64,000 nucleotides of DNA from Candidatus Rubrimentiphilum sp. (GTDB taxonomy: Bacteria; Vulcanimicrobiota; Vulcanimicrobiia; Vulcanimicrobiales; Vulcanimicrobiaceae). Every line of letters starts with the position of its first letter. Position 1 is the stretch's first letter. The notes under the pieces are model-generated. The model did not search any database, was not told the DNA's origin, and was given only the letters and a program-made list of their open reading frames with translations. A program made the translations under genes and the position numbers. This document shows, one piece after another, positions 1-8,353 of this stretch. The DNA is taken from assembly GCA_035710515.1 (NCBI GenBank), contig DASTDE010000004.1, positions 529,434-593,433 on the forward strand, in the 5' to 3' direction.

Positions 1-1
1 C

Positions 2-619
2 CGCGCCGCGAGCTACGACAAAGGCGGTGAGCAGCACTACGACGTCATCAGCGCCTTCATCAAGAGTATTCGCGGAAGCGATCCGGACGCCGCCGTCTAC
101 TGGCTCGCGCGCATGATCGATGCCGGTGAAGATCCATTGTTTATCGCCCGCCGGCTCGTCATTCTCGCCTCGGAAGACGTCGGCTTGGCGGACTCGCGCG
201 GGCTGTCGGTCGCGATGGCCGCGCAGCAAGCCGTGCATTTCGTGGGCATGCCCGAAGGGTTCTTTCCACTCGCCCACTGCACGCTGTATCTAGCGACGGC
301 GCCAAAGAGCAACAGCGTCGGCCGCGCCTACGGCGCCGCTCTAAGAGATGTCGAGGGGACGCGCAACGATCCGGTGCCGCTGCACCTGCGCAATGCGCCC
401 ACCGGACTCATGCGGCAACTCGGCTACGGGAAAGAATACGAGTACGCGCACGCGAGCGAGGAATATCAATCGCAGCGCGGCGATCTTCCGCCGGCCGAAC
501 GTTTGCAAAACTATTTGCCCGAGAATATCGCCAAACGCGCGTACTTCGAACCGGGCATCCAAGGCGAGGAATCAAAGCTCGTCGAGTGGATCAAGAAACG
601 CCGCTCTCCGAAGGGCTGA
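2..619 (+). CDS. rarA: Replication-associated recombination protein A, C-terminal part (5' end outside window)
   Basis: The reading frame is open from base 2 with no start codon, so the gene begins upstream of the window. About 205 residues are present. The run [15 protein letters not shown], then [17 protein letters not shown] and [10 protein letters not shown], is the conserved helical C-terminal region of RarA/MgsA, a clamp-loader-like AAA+ ATPase that acts at stalled replication forks. The family's Walker motifs lie in the missing N-terminal half. It ends at TGA 617-619, 42 bases before the next gene. Identification is strong; function is from family knowledge. Confidence 0.93.
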   Translation, partial: RAASYDKGGEQHYDVISAFIKSIRGSDPDAAVYWLARMIDAGEDPLFIARRLVILASEDVGLADSRGLSVAMAAQQAVHFVGMPEGFFPLAHCTLYLATAPKSNSVGRAYGAALRDVEGTRNDPVPLHLRNAPTGLMRQLGYGKEYEYAHASEEYQSQRGDLPPAERLQNYLPENIAKRAYFEPGIQGEESKLVEWIKKRRSPKG

Positions 620-661
620 CGACGCATCTCCCGTATTCATCTGGGCTCTGGAGGACCGAAC

Positions 662-1453
662 ATGACGGCTGTACCTATGGCTCCATCTCCATGGAAGCTC
701 GGCGATTTTCACGTTATCGGAAGAACGCACAACGCGGGCGACGCGCTGTGCGAAGATTGCGGCCTCGGCGCTGAAGCGCGTGTGCTCGACGTCGCCTGTG
801 GAAGCGGCAACACGGCGTTATCGGCGGCGCGGTATGGAGCGCACGTAACGGGACTCGATTTGGTTGACAAGCTCATCGAGCGTGCGCGCATCCGCGCGGA
901 AGCAGAGGGATTTAAGATCGAGTTTCTCACCGGGACTGCCGAAGAGCTGCCCTTTCCGGATGCGTCCTTCGACTTCGTGCTCTCGACGTTCGGCGTGATG
1001 TTTGCGCCAAATCAAGAACGCGCGGCGAGCGAATTGTTGCGAGTCTGCAAACCGGGCGGAACGATCGGCCTTTCCAATTGGACGCCCGAAAGTTTTCCCG
1101 GCGCGATGTTCGGCCTGGGAAGAAAGTACGCTCCGCCGCCGCCGCCCGGATCGCGCCCGCCGATTGAATGGGGAACGGTGCCCGGACTTCAGCGGCTCTT
1201 CGGCGGAAAAGTGAAAGAGATGCGTTTACTCGATCGATCGTTCCGGATGGATTTCGCAAATCTCGACGCCTGGTTCGATACTTTCCGCAACTATTTCGGG
1301 CCGATGAAGATGCTTTTCGACAATCTGCCGCCCGAGCAAGTGCCGGCGGTGAGCGAGGAGCTGCGCGAGGCCGTCGCGCGCTACAACCGCGCGACCGACG
1401 GGACGCTGAGCGTGGCCATGACGTACGTCAACGTGGTGCTTCGGAAGCCCTAA
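662..1453 (+). CDS. Class I SAM-dependent methyltransferase
   Basis: A 263-residue protein with the Rossmann methyltransferase signature: motif I VLDVACGSGN at about residues 40-49, an acidic end of strand 2 (GLDLVD), and a motif resembling UbiE/COQ5 enzymes (ELPFPDASFDFVLSTFGVMF, residues about 98-117), followed by LLRVCKPGG. The start is supported by GGAGG at 650-654, seven bases before the ATG. The substrate cannot be told from sequence; quinone, lipid or small-molecule methylation are all possible. It stands between rarA and a cysteine desulfurase without an obvious shared pathway. Confidence 0.85.
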   Translation: MTAVPMAPSPWKLGDFHVIGRTHNAGDALCEDCGLGAEARVLDVACGSGNTALSAARYGAHVTGLDLVDKLIERARIRAEAEGFKIEFLTGTAEELPFPDASFDFVLSTFGVMFAPNQERAASELLRVCKPGGTIGLSNWTPESFPGAMFGLGRKYAPPPPPGSRPPIEWGTVPGLQRLFGGKVKEMRLLDRSFRMDFANLDAWFDTFRNYFGPMKMLFDNLPPEQVPAVSEELREAVARYNRATDGTLSVAMTYVNVVLRKP

Positions 1454-1458
1454 AAAAT

Positions 1459-1491
1459 GAAGACGGCCCGGGCGTTTCCCGGACCGTCTTC
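1459..1491. terminator. Hairpin between methyltransferase and cysteine desulfurase genes
   Basis: Fourteen-base arms GAAGACGGCCCGGG and CCCGGACCGTCTTC pair with one mismatch around a five-base loop. An A-run (1452-1457) precedes it on the plus strand, so the T-run needed for intrinsic termination follows the hairpin only on the minus strand. It probably ends the methyltransferase transcript or blocks antisense transcription. Confidence 0.5.
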
Positions 1492-1569
1492 CCCGTTGCT
1501 ACTTCTCGGAGTGTGCAATGGAGCTTCGCACGAATAGAGCCTACCGCCGAGTTCTGAGAATATCCTGAA

Positions 1570-2784
1570 ATGCAGCGGATTTATTTGGACCATGCCGCCA
1601 CCACGCCCGTGCGCCCCGAAGCGCTCGAGGCGATGCTGCCTTTTTTCGGCCCGGGCGGCTACAATCCGAGCTCCGTCCACGCCGAGGGGCGGGCCGCCAG
1701 GGCCGCCTTGGACGACGCTCGCGAGCGGATCGCGCGCATTCTGGGAGCCAAGCCCAAGGAGATCGTCTTCACCGGCAGCGGCTCGGAGGCGGACAACCTG
1801 GGAATCGCCGGCGCCGCGCGGGCGTCGCGCGCCCGCGGCCGTCATCTCGTCTCGGCGGTTACCGAGCACCACGCCGTCTTGCACACGCTGGAGGCCCTTC
1901 AAAGTGAAGGTTGGGAGATCACGCTGCTGCCGGTCGATTCGCAAGGAAACGTCGATCCTCAAGAATTTGCCTCGGTCTTGCGCGCCGATACCGTGCTCGC
2001 GTCGATCGCCTATGCGAACAACGAGATCGGGACGATCGCTCCGATCGCGCAGTTGGCGCGGATGGCGCATGCGCGCGGTGCGCTGTTTCACACCGATGCT
2101 GTGCAGGCGCCCGCGTATTTGCCGATCGACGTGCGCGAACTCGAGGTCGATCTGCTCTCCATTGCGGCGCACAAATTCTACGGTCCCAAAGGCGTCGGCG
2201 CGCTTTTCGTGCGCGAAGGCACGCCGATCGAAGCGCTGGTGCACGGCGGCGGCCAGGAGTTTGCAAAACGCGCCGGCACCGAAAACGTGGCCGGCATAGT
2301 GGGAATGGCGCGTGCGCTTGAACTGGCGAGTGCCGAGCGCGCCGTGACCGCGGAGCGAGCCGGAAAATTGCGCGACCGTTTGGAGGCGGCGATCTGCGAG
2401 CGGCTCGACGGAGTGCGCGTGAACGGCGCCGGCGCAAAGCGGCTTCCGAACAATTTGAATCTGTCGATTTTGGGCGTCGAATCGGATGGGCTGATCGCGC
2501 GCTTGGATATGGACGGGCTGGCGGTTTCGGCCGGAAGCGCCTGCGCCTCGGGCGTGGTCGAGCCGAGTCACGTGCTCGGCTCGCTTGGATTGGCGCCCGA
2601 GTGGCTGCGGGGCGTCGTTCGTCTCTCCCTCGGACGCACGACCAACGAGGAAGAAATTACGCGCGCCGGGGACACCCTGATTGGGGCTGTCTCCGGCTTG
2701 CGAACCGCCTTCGGCTTTTCAAATGAAGCAGAACGGGGAATAGTTGGTTCACGTCCGGCCACACCCGGCGGAGGTCACTTTTGA
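1570..2784 (+). CDS. Cysteine desulfurase, NifS/IscS class
   Basis: A 404-residue PLP enzyme that takes sulfur from L-cysteine for iron-sulfur clusters or tRNA thiolation. The N-terminus IYLDHAATTPVRPEAL is diagnostic. The PLP lysine is Lys202 in AAHKFYGPKG, and the persulfide cysteine is Cys325 in SAGSACASG, on the flexible loop of the NifS/IscS group. EHHAVLHT and the conserved NNEIGTI segment are also present. The last 30 or so residues are not family-typical. No IscU or tRNA-thiolase gene is adjacent, so the sulfur acceptor is unknown. Its TGA overlaps the TTG start of the next gene. Confidence 0.93.
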   Translation: MQRIYLDHAATTPVRPEALEAMLPFFGPGGYNPSSVHAEGRAARAALDDARERIARILGAKPKEIVFTGSGSEADNLGIAGAARASRARGRHLVSAVTEHHAVLHTLEALQSEGWEITLLPVDSQGNVDPQEFASVLRADTVLASIAYANNEIGTIAPIAQLARMAHARGALFHTDAVQAPAYLPIDVRELEVDLLSIAAHKFYGPKGVGALFVREGTPIEALVHGGGQEFAKRAGTENVAGIVGMARALELASAERAVTAERAGKLRDRLEAAICERLDGVRVNGAGAKRLPNNLNLSILGVESDGLIARLDMDGLAVSAGSACASGVVEPSHVLGSLGLAPEWLRGVVRLSLGRTTNEEEITRAGDTLIGAVSGLRTAFGFSNEAERGIVGSRPATPGGGHF

Positions 2785-3188
2785 GTACGGTTTCTTACTG
2801 GACTGCCTTTCTCGATGTAGCGGGCGGGCTGGGCGCGTTCTTGGCCGGCTTAGGCATATTTGTGGCTATGCTCGGACTGGCGCGGACGTTGCGGCGTCTG
2901 AATCGCACGCTCGACGGCGTGGACGAGCAGATTGCGTCGCTGGGTAAGCCGGTTGCGGAGACGCTGACGCATGTCGGCGGAATCGCCGACACCGCGGATC
3001 GCGCGCTCGCGCGCCTCTCCGGAACGGTTTCGGCAGTCGAACAAGTAGCCGGATCGGTCGCCAACGCGGCCAAACTGACACAAGAAGCTATCTCGCCGGC
3101 GATAGTCAACGTGGGAGCGACGCTGGGCGGGATCAGCGCGGGCCTGCGCCGGCTAGTGCGCGGGAATTCAAATGGAGGGCGATCATGA
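2781..3188 (+). CDS. DUF948-type membrane-anchored protein
   Basis: A 135-residue protein with one N-terminal membrane segment (AGGLGAFLAGLGIFVAMLGLA, split here for reading only), then a helical, heptad-like stretch with repeated Val, Ala and Leu positions, as in the DUF948 general-stress family. The TTG start at 2781 is supported by GGAGG at 2771-2775 region just upstream and by the four-base TTGA overlap with the desulfurase stop. It is followed by YtxH with an ATGA overlap, and such DUF948-YtxH pairs are common in stress-regulated operons. Molecular role unknown. Confidence 0.7.
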   Translation: MSTVSYWTAFLDVAGGLGAFLAGLGIFVAMLGLARTLRRLNRTLDGVDEQIASLGKPVAETLTHVGGIADTADRALARLSGTVSAVEQVAGSVANAAKLTQEAISPAIVNVGATLGGISAGLRRLVRGNSNGGRS

Positions 3189-3499
3189 GCGAACAGAATT
3201 CAAACGGCAGCACGCGCGGCAACAACGGTTTCGTCGGAGGGTTCGTGGCGGGAGCGATCGCGGGAGCGATCCTTGCGTACATCGTCATGCAAGAGGACGC
3301 ACGCGATCTCATCGTCGGAAAAGCGCGCGAGGCGCAAAACATGGCCATGGACGCCACCGATGACTTGCGCGATCTCTACAAGCGCGGCAAAGACGTGGTG
3401 GACAGCGCGCGATCGAACATCTCCTCGGCAGTAAACGAAGCGCAATCGGCATCGGACAATTTGCGCGACGACCTAACACGCAAAGCGTCCGAGACATAG
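3185..3499 (+). CDS. YtxH domain stress protein
   Basis: A 104-residue protein with a Gly/Ala-rich membrane segment (GFVGGFVAGAIAGAILAYIV, residues about 14-33), then a long amphipathic helix with apolipoprotein-like Asp/Lys/Ala repeats. This is the YtxH (general stress) layout. The ATG overlaps the stop of the DUF948 gene by four bases. It is followed after 8 bases by the anti-anti-sigma factor, which suggests that a stress output and its regulators share a transcript. The function of YtxH proteins is not established. Confidence 0.78.
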   Translation: MSEQNSNGSTRGNNGFVGGFVAGAIAGAILAYIVMQEDARDLIVGKAREAQNMAMDATDDLRDLYKRGKDVVDSARSNISSAVNEAQSASDNLRDDLTRKASET

Positions 3500-3507
3500 G
3501 AGCCAGT

Positions 3508-3852
3508 GTGGATATTAAAGTGAACGTGCGAGAAACCAAAGGCGATACCTACGTCGTCGATCTCAACGGCGAGATCGACGTGTACACTTCGCCGAAGGTC
3601 AAAGATGCGATCGGCGAGTTGATTGACAAAGGCCATTACAATCTCATCATCAACCTCGAGAACGTTCGATACATCGACTCGACCGGGCTCGGTGTTTTGA
3701 TCGGCGGCCTGAAGCGGGTTCGCGAGCACGGCGGCAGCGTGAATCTCGTCTGCACGAATCCGCAGATCAAGAAGATCTTCGACATCACCGGATTGGTAAA
3801 AATCTTCGGAATCTTCGACGACGAAGATTCCGCGATGAAGGCGCTCGTTTGA
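3508..3852 (+). CDS. rsbV: STAS-domain anti-sigma factor antagonist (RsbV/SpoIIAA type)
   Basis: A 114-residue single STAS domain. The hallmark DSTGLGVLIG carries the phosphorylatable serine (Ser58). In the family, the unphosphorylated form binds the anti-sigma kinase and frees the sigma factor. The start is GTG at 3508, preceded by AGGAG at 3499-3503 (cataggagcc). It overlaps the next gene, an RsbW-like kinase, by the TTGA arrangement, and a SigB-type sigma factor follows, giving a complete partner-switching module. No RsbU/RsbP phosphatase is in the window. Confidence 0.9.
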   Translation: MDIKVNVRETKGDTYVVDLNGEIDVYTSPKVKDAIGELIDKGHYNLIINLENVRYIDSTGLGVLIGGLKRVREHGGSVNLVCTNPQIKKIFDITGLVKIFGIFDDEDSAMKALV

Positions 3853-4283
3853 ACCAGCCGGTCATGCCGCCGTCCCAAGGTACGCTGGGAACCGTCGAAT
3901 TGCGGATTCCGAGTAAGGCCGAATGGGTTGCTGTTGCCCGTTTGGCGGTCGCGGCCGTGGCGAACAGGTTGAATTTCTCAATCGAGGACATCGAGGACGT
4001 CAAACTCGCAGTTGCCGAGGCATGCACGAATTGCATTCAGCACGCCGAAGGCAGCGACCAAATTCAAATCACTTGCGAAACCGGACCCGAGGGATTGACG
4101 GTGCGGGTTCGCGACTTCGGGCGCGGTACGCGCCTCGAAGGCATCCAGCCGCGGCGGATAGACGAACCGCGCGTCGGCGGCCTGGGAGTCTTTCTCATTC
4201 GTTCGCTGATGGACTCGGTCGAGTACGACGTGCATCCGGAACGCGGCACGAATCTTGTAATGACGAAAAAAGTCTCCCATTAG
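3849..4283 (+). CDS. rsbW: Anti-sigma regulatory factor, HATPase_c serine kinase (RsbW/SpoIIAB type)
   Basis: A 144-residue GHKL ATPase-fold protein. The N box is LAVAEACTNCIQHA (residues about 54-67), the G1-like box is VRDFGRGTR, and GLGVFLIRSLMD matches the later conserved region. In the family it binds and inhibits its sigma factor and phosphorylates the STAS antagonist. The TTG start overlaps the rsbV stop by four bases. The sigma factor gene begins 9 bases after its stop. Confidence 0.9.
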   Translation: MNQPVMPPSQGTLGTVELRIPSKAEWVAVARLAVAAVANRLNFSIEDIEDVKLAVAEACTNCIQHAEGSDQIQITCETGPEGLTVRVRDFGRGTRLEGIQPRRIDEPRVGGLGVFLIRSLMDSVEYDVHPERGTNLVMTKKVSH

Positions 4284-4292
4284 AGCGAAGTA

Positions 4293-5081
4293 GTGCAGTC
4301 GCACACCGACGAGGAGCGTTGGGACCGTCATAAGACGCGTGAAGCATTCGCGCGCTTCGCTACGGCAAAGGCGCACCCAGGTTCTCCCGCCTATGAGAAA
4401 GTACGCAGCGAGCTTGTCGTTGCGCACTTAAACTTGGTGCGCTACCTCGCGGTGAAGTTCGCCAATCGCGGCGAGGCGCTGGACGATCTCATTCAGGTCG
4501 GGACGGTCGGATTGCTTAAAGCCATCGACCGGTTCGATTTGGAACGCGGCGTCGAATTCACCACGTACGCGACGCCGACCATCGTGGGCGAGATCAAACG
4601 CTACTTCCGCGACAAGGGATGGGCGGTCAAAGTTCCGCGCCGGCTGCAAGAGTTGAACCTTGCCGTCAACCGGGCGATCGAAAAGCTCTCCGTGAAGATC
4701 GGGCGCAGCCCAACCGTCGGCGAACTCGCCGAGCATCTCAGCGTCACCGAAGAAGACGTTCTCGAAGCTCAGGAACTCGGGCAAGCGTACAACTTGCTCT
4801 CGCTCGATACCGAGCTCTCCGGCGAAGGCGACAAAAAGTCGCAGACGCTGGCCGATTACATCGGCACGACCGACGCCGGACTTGCGTTGCTCGAGGATAA
4901 GGCCAATCTCGAACGCGCCTTCGAGGTGCTCTCCGGCCGCGAACGCGTCATTCTGTATTTACGCTTCTACGAAAGCGTTTCACAAACCGAGATCGCTAAG
5001 CGGCTCAACGTCTCGCAGATGCACGTCTCGCGTCTGCAGCAGAAGGCGCTCGAAAAACTTCGCAACGTGCTCCAGGAGTAG
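4293..5081 (+). CDS. sigB: RNA polymerase sigma factor, SigB/SigF/SigG type
   Basis: A 262-residue group 3 sigma-70 factor with GTG start. Region 2 is LVRYLAVKFANRGEALDDLIQVGTVGLL followed by FTTYATPTIVGEIKRYFRDKGW. Region 3 contains VKVPRRLQELN. Region 4 is LSGRERVILYLRFYESVSQTEIAKRLNVSQMHVSRLQQKALEKLR. Together with the two genes before it, it forms a partner-switching general-stress circuit. It is probably cotranscribed with rsbV and rsbW. Likely targets are stress proteins such as those encoded here at 2781-3499 and 13092-13456, but I did not find a convincing -35/-10 pair to prove it. Confidence 0.92.
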   Translation: MQSHTDEERWDRHKTREAFARFATAKAHPGSPAYEKVRSELVVAHLNLVRYLAVKFANRGEALDDLIQVGTVGLLKAIDRFDLERGVEFTTYATPTIVGEIKRYFRDKGWAVKVPRRLQELNLAVNRAIEKLSVKIGRSPTVGELAEHLSVTEEDVLEAQELGQAYNLLSLDTELSGEGDKKSQTLADYIGTTDAGLALLEDKANLERAFEVLSGRERVILYLRFYESVSQTEIAKRLNVSQMHVSRLQQKALEKLRNVLQE

Positions 5082-5117
5082 GCCCCGGCAGCGACCCCCG
5101 CCAAATAGGTTCCCTTC

Positions 5118-7682
5118 ATGAAAAGCCAGGAGCTGCGCTCGGCGTTCGTCGAGTTTTTTACGGCTCGGGGACATAAACTCGTCCCGCCGGCGAGCCTGAT
5201 TCCGGACGCGATGTCGACGACGCTCTTTACGATCGCCGGTATGGAGCAGTTCGTGCCGGCGTTCTTGGGCGACGAACCGCCGCCGGCCGAAAACGCGGTG
5301 ACGGTGCAGCGTTGTTTGCGCGTCGCCGGCGCGAAGAGTGACATCGAACACGTCGGCCGTACCGGGCGCCACGGCACGTTCCTTGAGATGCTCGGCAACT
5401 TCAGCTTCGGCGGCTACTACAAGCGCGAGGCGATCGCCTACGCTTGGGAGTTCGTCACGAAGGTGCTGAAGCTCGATCCGAAGCGCATCTCGATCACCGT
5501 CCACATCGACGACGATGAAGCCGAAAAGATCTGGCGCGACGAGATCGGCATTCCGGCCGATCGCATCTCGCGGTTGGACGAAGATAACTTTTGGACGATG
5601 GGAGCCACCGGGCCGTGCGGACCGTGCACCGAGATGTTCTTCGATACCGGATCCGAGAAGATCGAGTTCTGGAACATCGTCTTCCAGCAGTTCAACCGCA
5701 CGGCGGACGGGACGCTGGAAGAGTTGCCGCGCAAGCAGATCGACACGGGAATGGGTTTCGATCGGACTCTGGCGATCGCCAACGGCAAGTCATCGATGTA
5801 CGAGACCGATCTCTTCACCGGGATCGTCGAAGCGCAGCCTACGCCCAAGTCCCAGCTCTCCGCGAAAGATCAGCTGGAACGGCGCAACATTATCGCCGAC
5901 CATGCGCGCGCCGCAACGTTTTTGATCAACGACGGAATCTATCCCAGCAACACGGATCGCGGCTACGTTCTGCGTTTCTTAATCCGGCGTGCGATTCGCA
6001 ATGGGCGCCTCTTGGGCTATCCCGACGGTTTTCTCACCGAACTCGTGCCGGCGGTCGTGAAATCGCTCGAAACGGGCTATCCCGAGCTGCGGGCCAATCT
6101 GTCGCGCATTCAGCAAGCGCTGCGCGCGGAAGAGCAGACCTTCGACCGCACGCTCGAACGCGGAATGGCGCGCTGCGCCGCACTCTTCGACGAGCCGAAG
6201 GTAGTCAAGTCGAAAGTGGTGCCGGGCAAAGACGCCTTCGAGTTGCACGATACATATGGTTTTCCGGTCGAGTTGACGCGCGAGATTGCAGGCGAGCGCG
6301 GACTCACCGTCGACATGCCGGCGTTCGAAGCGGCGATGAACGAGCAGCGCGAGCGCGCGCGGCGCGACGCGGCCGCCAAGAAACCCGCGGTCACGCTCGC
6401 GGATCTACCGGCAGTCAAGAGTGAATTCACCGGATACGACGGCCTCGAGAGCGAGGGCGAGATCGTCGCGCTGCTCAAGGACGATCAGTCCGTGGCGCAG
6501 TTGCGTGAAGGCGAGAGCGGACAAGTGCTGCTCGATCGCACGTCATTTTATGCGGAACGGGGCGGGCAGATCGGCGACCACGGCGTGCTGCGCACCGACT
6601 CTGCGTTTTTCGAAGTGACCGATACGCAGTACGTCGGTGAAGCGATCGCGCACATCGGCACGCTGCGTTCGGGCGAGTTACGTCCAGGCGAGCGCGTCCG
6701 GACGGAAGTGTACGCAGATTGGCGCCGCGAGATCCGCCGCCACCACACCTCGGCGCATTTGTTGCAGCGCGCGCTCAAGGACGTGCTGGGCGATGACGTG
6801 GCGCAGGCGGGTTCGTGGGTTGGCATCGATCGCATGCGTTTCGATTTCCGATGGCCGCACGGCGCGCTGGCGGCCGGACAAAAGCGCGAGATTGCGCACC
6901 GCGTGAACGAGATGATCCGCGACGACACGCCGCTGGAGACGCGCGTGATGCCGATCGAGGAAGCGCGCGCCAGCGGCGCGATTATGATGTTCGGCGAAAA
7001 ATACGGCGAGCGTGTGCGCGTGGTCCAAGCCGGTCCTTCGGTTGAATTCTGCGGCGGCACGCACTCGCACTCGACCGGCGAACTGGGTCTCTTCCTCATT
7101 CTGAGCGAGTTTTCGATCGGCAGCGGCATTCGCCGCATCGAGTCGTGCGTTTCGCGCACCGCCGAAGAGTACGTACAGCGCCAGCAAGAGTTGGTGAGCG
7201 GGCTGGCAACGTCGCTGGCCACTTCGCCTGAAGAGCTCGGCGAACGAATTGAAAAGCTGCAAACCGACGTCAAGGAACTGCAGAATGCCGTCGGCGATTT
7301 GCGGGCGCGCTTGGCCGGAGCCGACGCGCAGACGTACCTCGACAAGGCGGAACACAAAGGCGATCGCAGCTTCGTCGGCGCGGTCGTCCCGGAGGCCAAC
7401 TCCGAGGCGCTGCGGCACTTGAGCAGCGCGATCCGGCAGCGCATGCGCACGGGCGTGATCGCACTGGCCGGCATCGACAACGGCACGGTGAGCCTGCTCG
7501 TGAGCGCGAGCGACGACATGGTGAAGGCCGGCGTCCACGCCGGCAACTTGGTGAAGCTGGCCGCGCCGTTCGTAAACGGCCGTGGCGGCGGACAGCCCGG
7601 TCAGGCTCAAGGCGGCGGAAAGAATCCGGCGGGCGCTCCGGACGCGCTCAAAGCGATCCGCGAAGCCGTTCTTTCGGCGTGA
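5118..7682 (+). CDS. alaS: Alanine--tRNA ligase
   Basis: An 854-residue class II aminoacyl-tRNA synthetase of normal length. The N-terminus (ELRSAFVEFFTARGHKLVPPASLIP), GRTGRHGTFLEMLGNFSFGGYYK, and FWTMGATGPCGPCTEM are the catalytic domain. HHTSAHLLQRAL and CGGTHSHSTGELG give the editing-domain zinc ligands (HXXXH and CXXXH). The C-terminal DHHA1-like part (VLVSASDDMVKAGVHAGNLVK, Gly-rich tail) is present. It lies 36 bases after sigB and its GTGA stop overlaps the next gene. No T-box leader was seen. Confidence 0.97.
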   Translation: MKSQELRSAFVEFFTARGHKLVPPASLIPDAMSTTLFTIAGMEQFVPAFLGDEPPPAENAVTVQRCLRVAGAKSDIEHVGRTGRHGTFLEMLGNFSFGGYYKREAIAYAWEFVTKVLKLDPKRISITVHIDDDEAEKIWRDEIGIPADRISRLDEDNFWTMGATGPCGPCTEMFFDTGSEKIEFWNIVFQQFNRTADGTLEELPRKQIDTGMGFDRTLAIANGKSSMYETDLFTGIVEAQPTPKSQLSAKDQLERRNIIADHARAATFLINDGIYPSNTDRGYVLRFLIRRAIRNGRLLGYPDGFLTELVPAVVKSLETGYPELRANLSRIQQALRAEEQTFDRTLERGMARCAALFDEPKVVKSKVVPGKDAFELHDTYGFPVELTREIAGERGLTVDMPAFEAAMNEQRERARRDAAAKKPAVTLADLPAVKSEFTGYDGLESEGEIVALLKDDQSVAQLREGESGQVLLDRTSFYAERGGQIGDHGVLRTDSAFFEVTDTQYVGEAIAHIGTLRSGELRPGERVRTEVYADWRREIRRHHTSAHLLQRALKDVLGDDVAQAGSWVGIDRMRFDFRWPHGALAAGQKREIAHRVNEMIRDDTPLETRVMPIEEARASGAIMMFGEKYGERVRVVQAGPSVEFCGGTHSHSTGELGLFLILSEFSIGSGIRRIESCVSRTAEEYVQRQQELVSGLATSLATSPEELGERIEKLQTDVKELQNAVGDLRARLAGADAQTYLDKAEHKGDRSFVGAVVPEANSEALRHLSSAIRQRMRTGVIALAGIDNGTVSLLVSASDDMVKAGVHAGNLVKLAAPFVNGRGGGQPGQAQGGGKNPAGAPDALKAIREAVLSA

Positions 7683-8353
7683 AACTGCTGCTCGCGTCGC
7701 TGCTCTTTGCGGCGATCGCTCCGCCGAACGTGCTCGACTCCCAGCTGGTGCTGCAGCGTTACGAAGCTCGGCTCGGCGTGGTCAAAGATCCGCAAACGAT
7801 GATCTTCATGTATGCGGTTTCGCAAGCCGGGCCGCAAGACATCGATCAAACGCATCGCGTCTACCGCAGCGGCAACCTGGTGCGCGACGAGACGCTGGTC
7901 GTGGACGGCGTTGCGCAGAAGTTCACGCGCATCGCGCGGTACCGCAACCGCTACACGCTCCAGAGTTTGGCTCCGCGAGCCGCACGCTACGTCTTCCTGT
8001 TCGTCCGTCCGATACGCGCGGCCAACCGGTACGATTATCTTTACCGCGCGGTTCCGTTAGGAGCGCCGGCGTCATACACCGTGGCAAGCCTGACGATCGA
8101 CGGCCGCACGTTCTTGCCGCGCGAGATCCGTTTTCGCAGTACCGGCGTCGGCGCGCGCGGCAACGGCACACTGACGTTTACTGCGGCGGGCAAGTATTGG
8201 GTGCCGTCTTCAATTGCCGTGCAGGGAACCATCAACGGGCGCGCCGCGCGCGAACGGATCTTATTTACGGCCTACCAATTTCCGGCGAGCCTGCCAAAAT
8301 CGACATTCCAAGCTCCCAAAGCGCTGCCGCCGGCAGTTCTGCCAACATTCTAG
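7679..8353 (+). CDS. Secreted protein of unknown function
   Basis: A 224-residue protein with a short signal peptide (KLLLASLLFAAIAPPNV). The rest is rich in beta-strand-like alternation (FTRIARYRNRYTLQSL, FLPREIRFRSTGVGARG). The arrangement resembles the periplasmic beta-fold of outer-membrane lipoprotein-sorting-like proteins, but I see no diagnostic motif and do not assign a family. The GTG start overlaps the alaS stop by four bases, and its end overlaps the start region of a polytopic membrane protein, so translation of the row is probably coupled. Confidence 0.65.
   Translation: MKLLLASLLFAAIAPPNVLDSQLVLQRYEARLGVVKDPQTMIFMYAVSQAGPQDIDQTHRVYRSGNLVRDETLVVDGVAQKFTRIARYRNRYTLQSLAPRAARYVFLFVRPIRAANRYDYLYRAVPLGAPASYTVASLTIDGRTFLPREIRFRSTGVGARGNGTLTFTAAGKYWVPSSIAVQGTINGRAARERILFTAYQFPASLPKSTFQAPKALPPAVLPTF

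Noticed and set aside
7582-8346. N-terminal extension of the DUF2723 protein in the same frame
   Set aside because: It runs antisense to no gene but fully overlaps alaS and the secreted-protein gene in another frame and has arginine-rich shadow composition.
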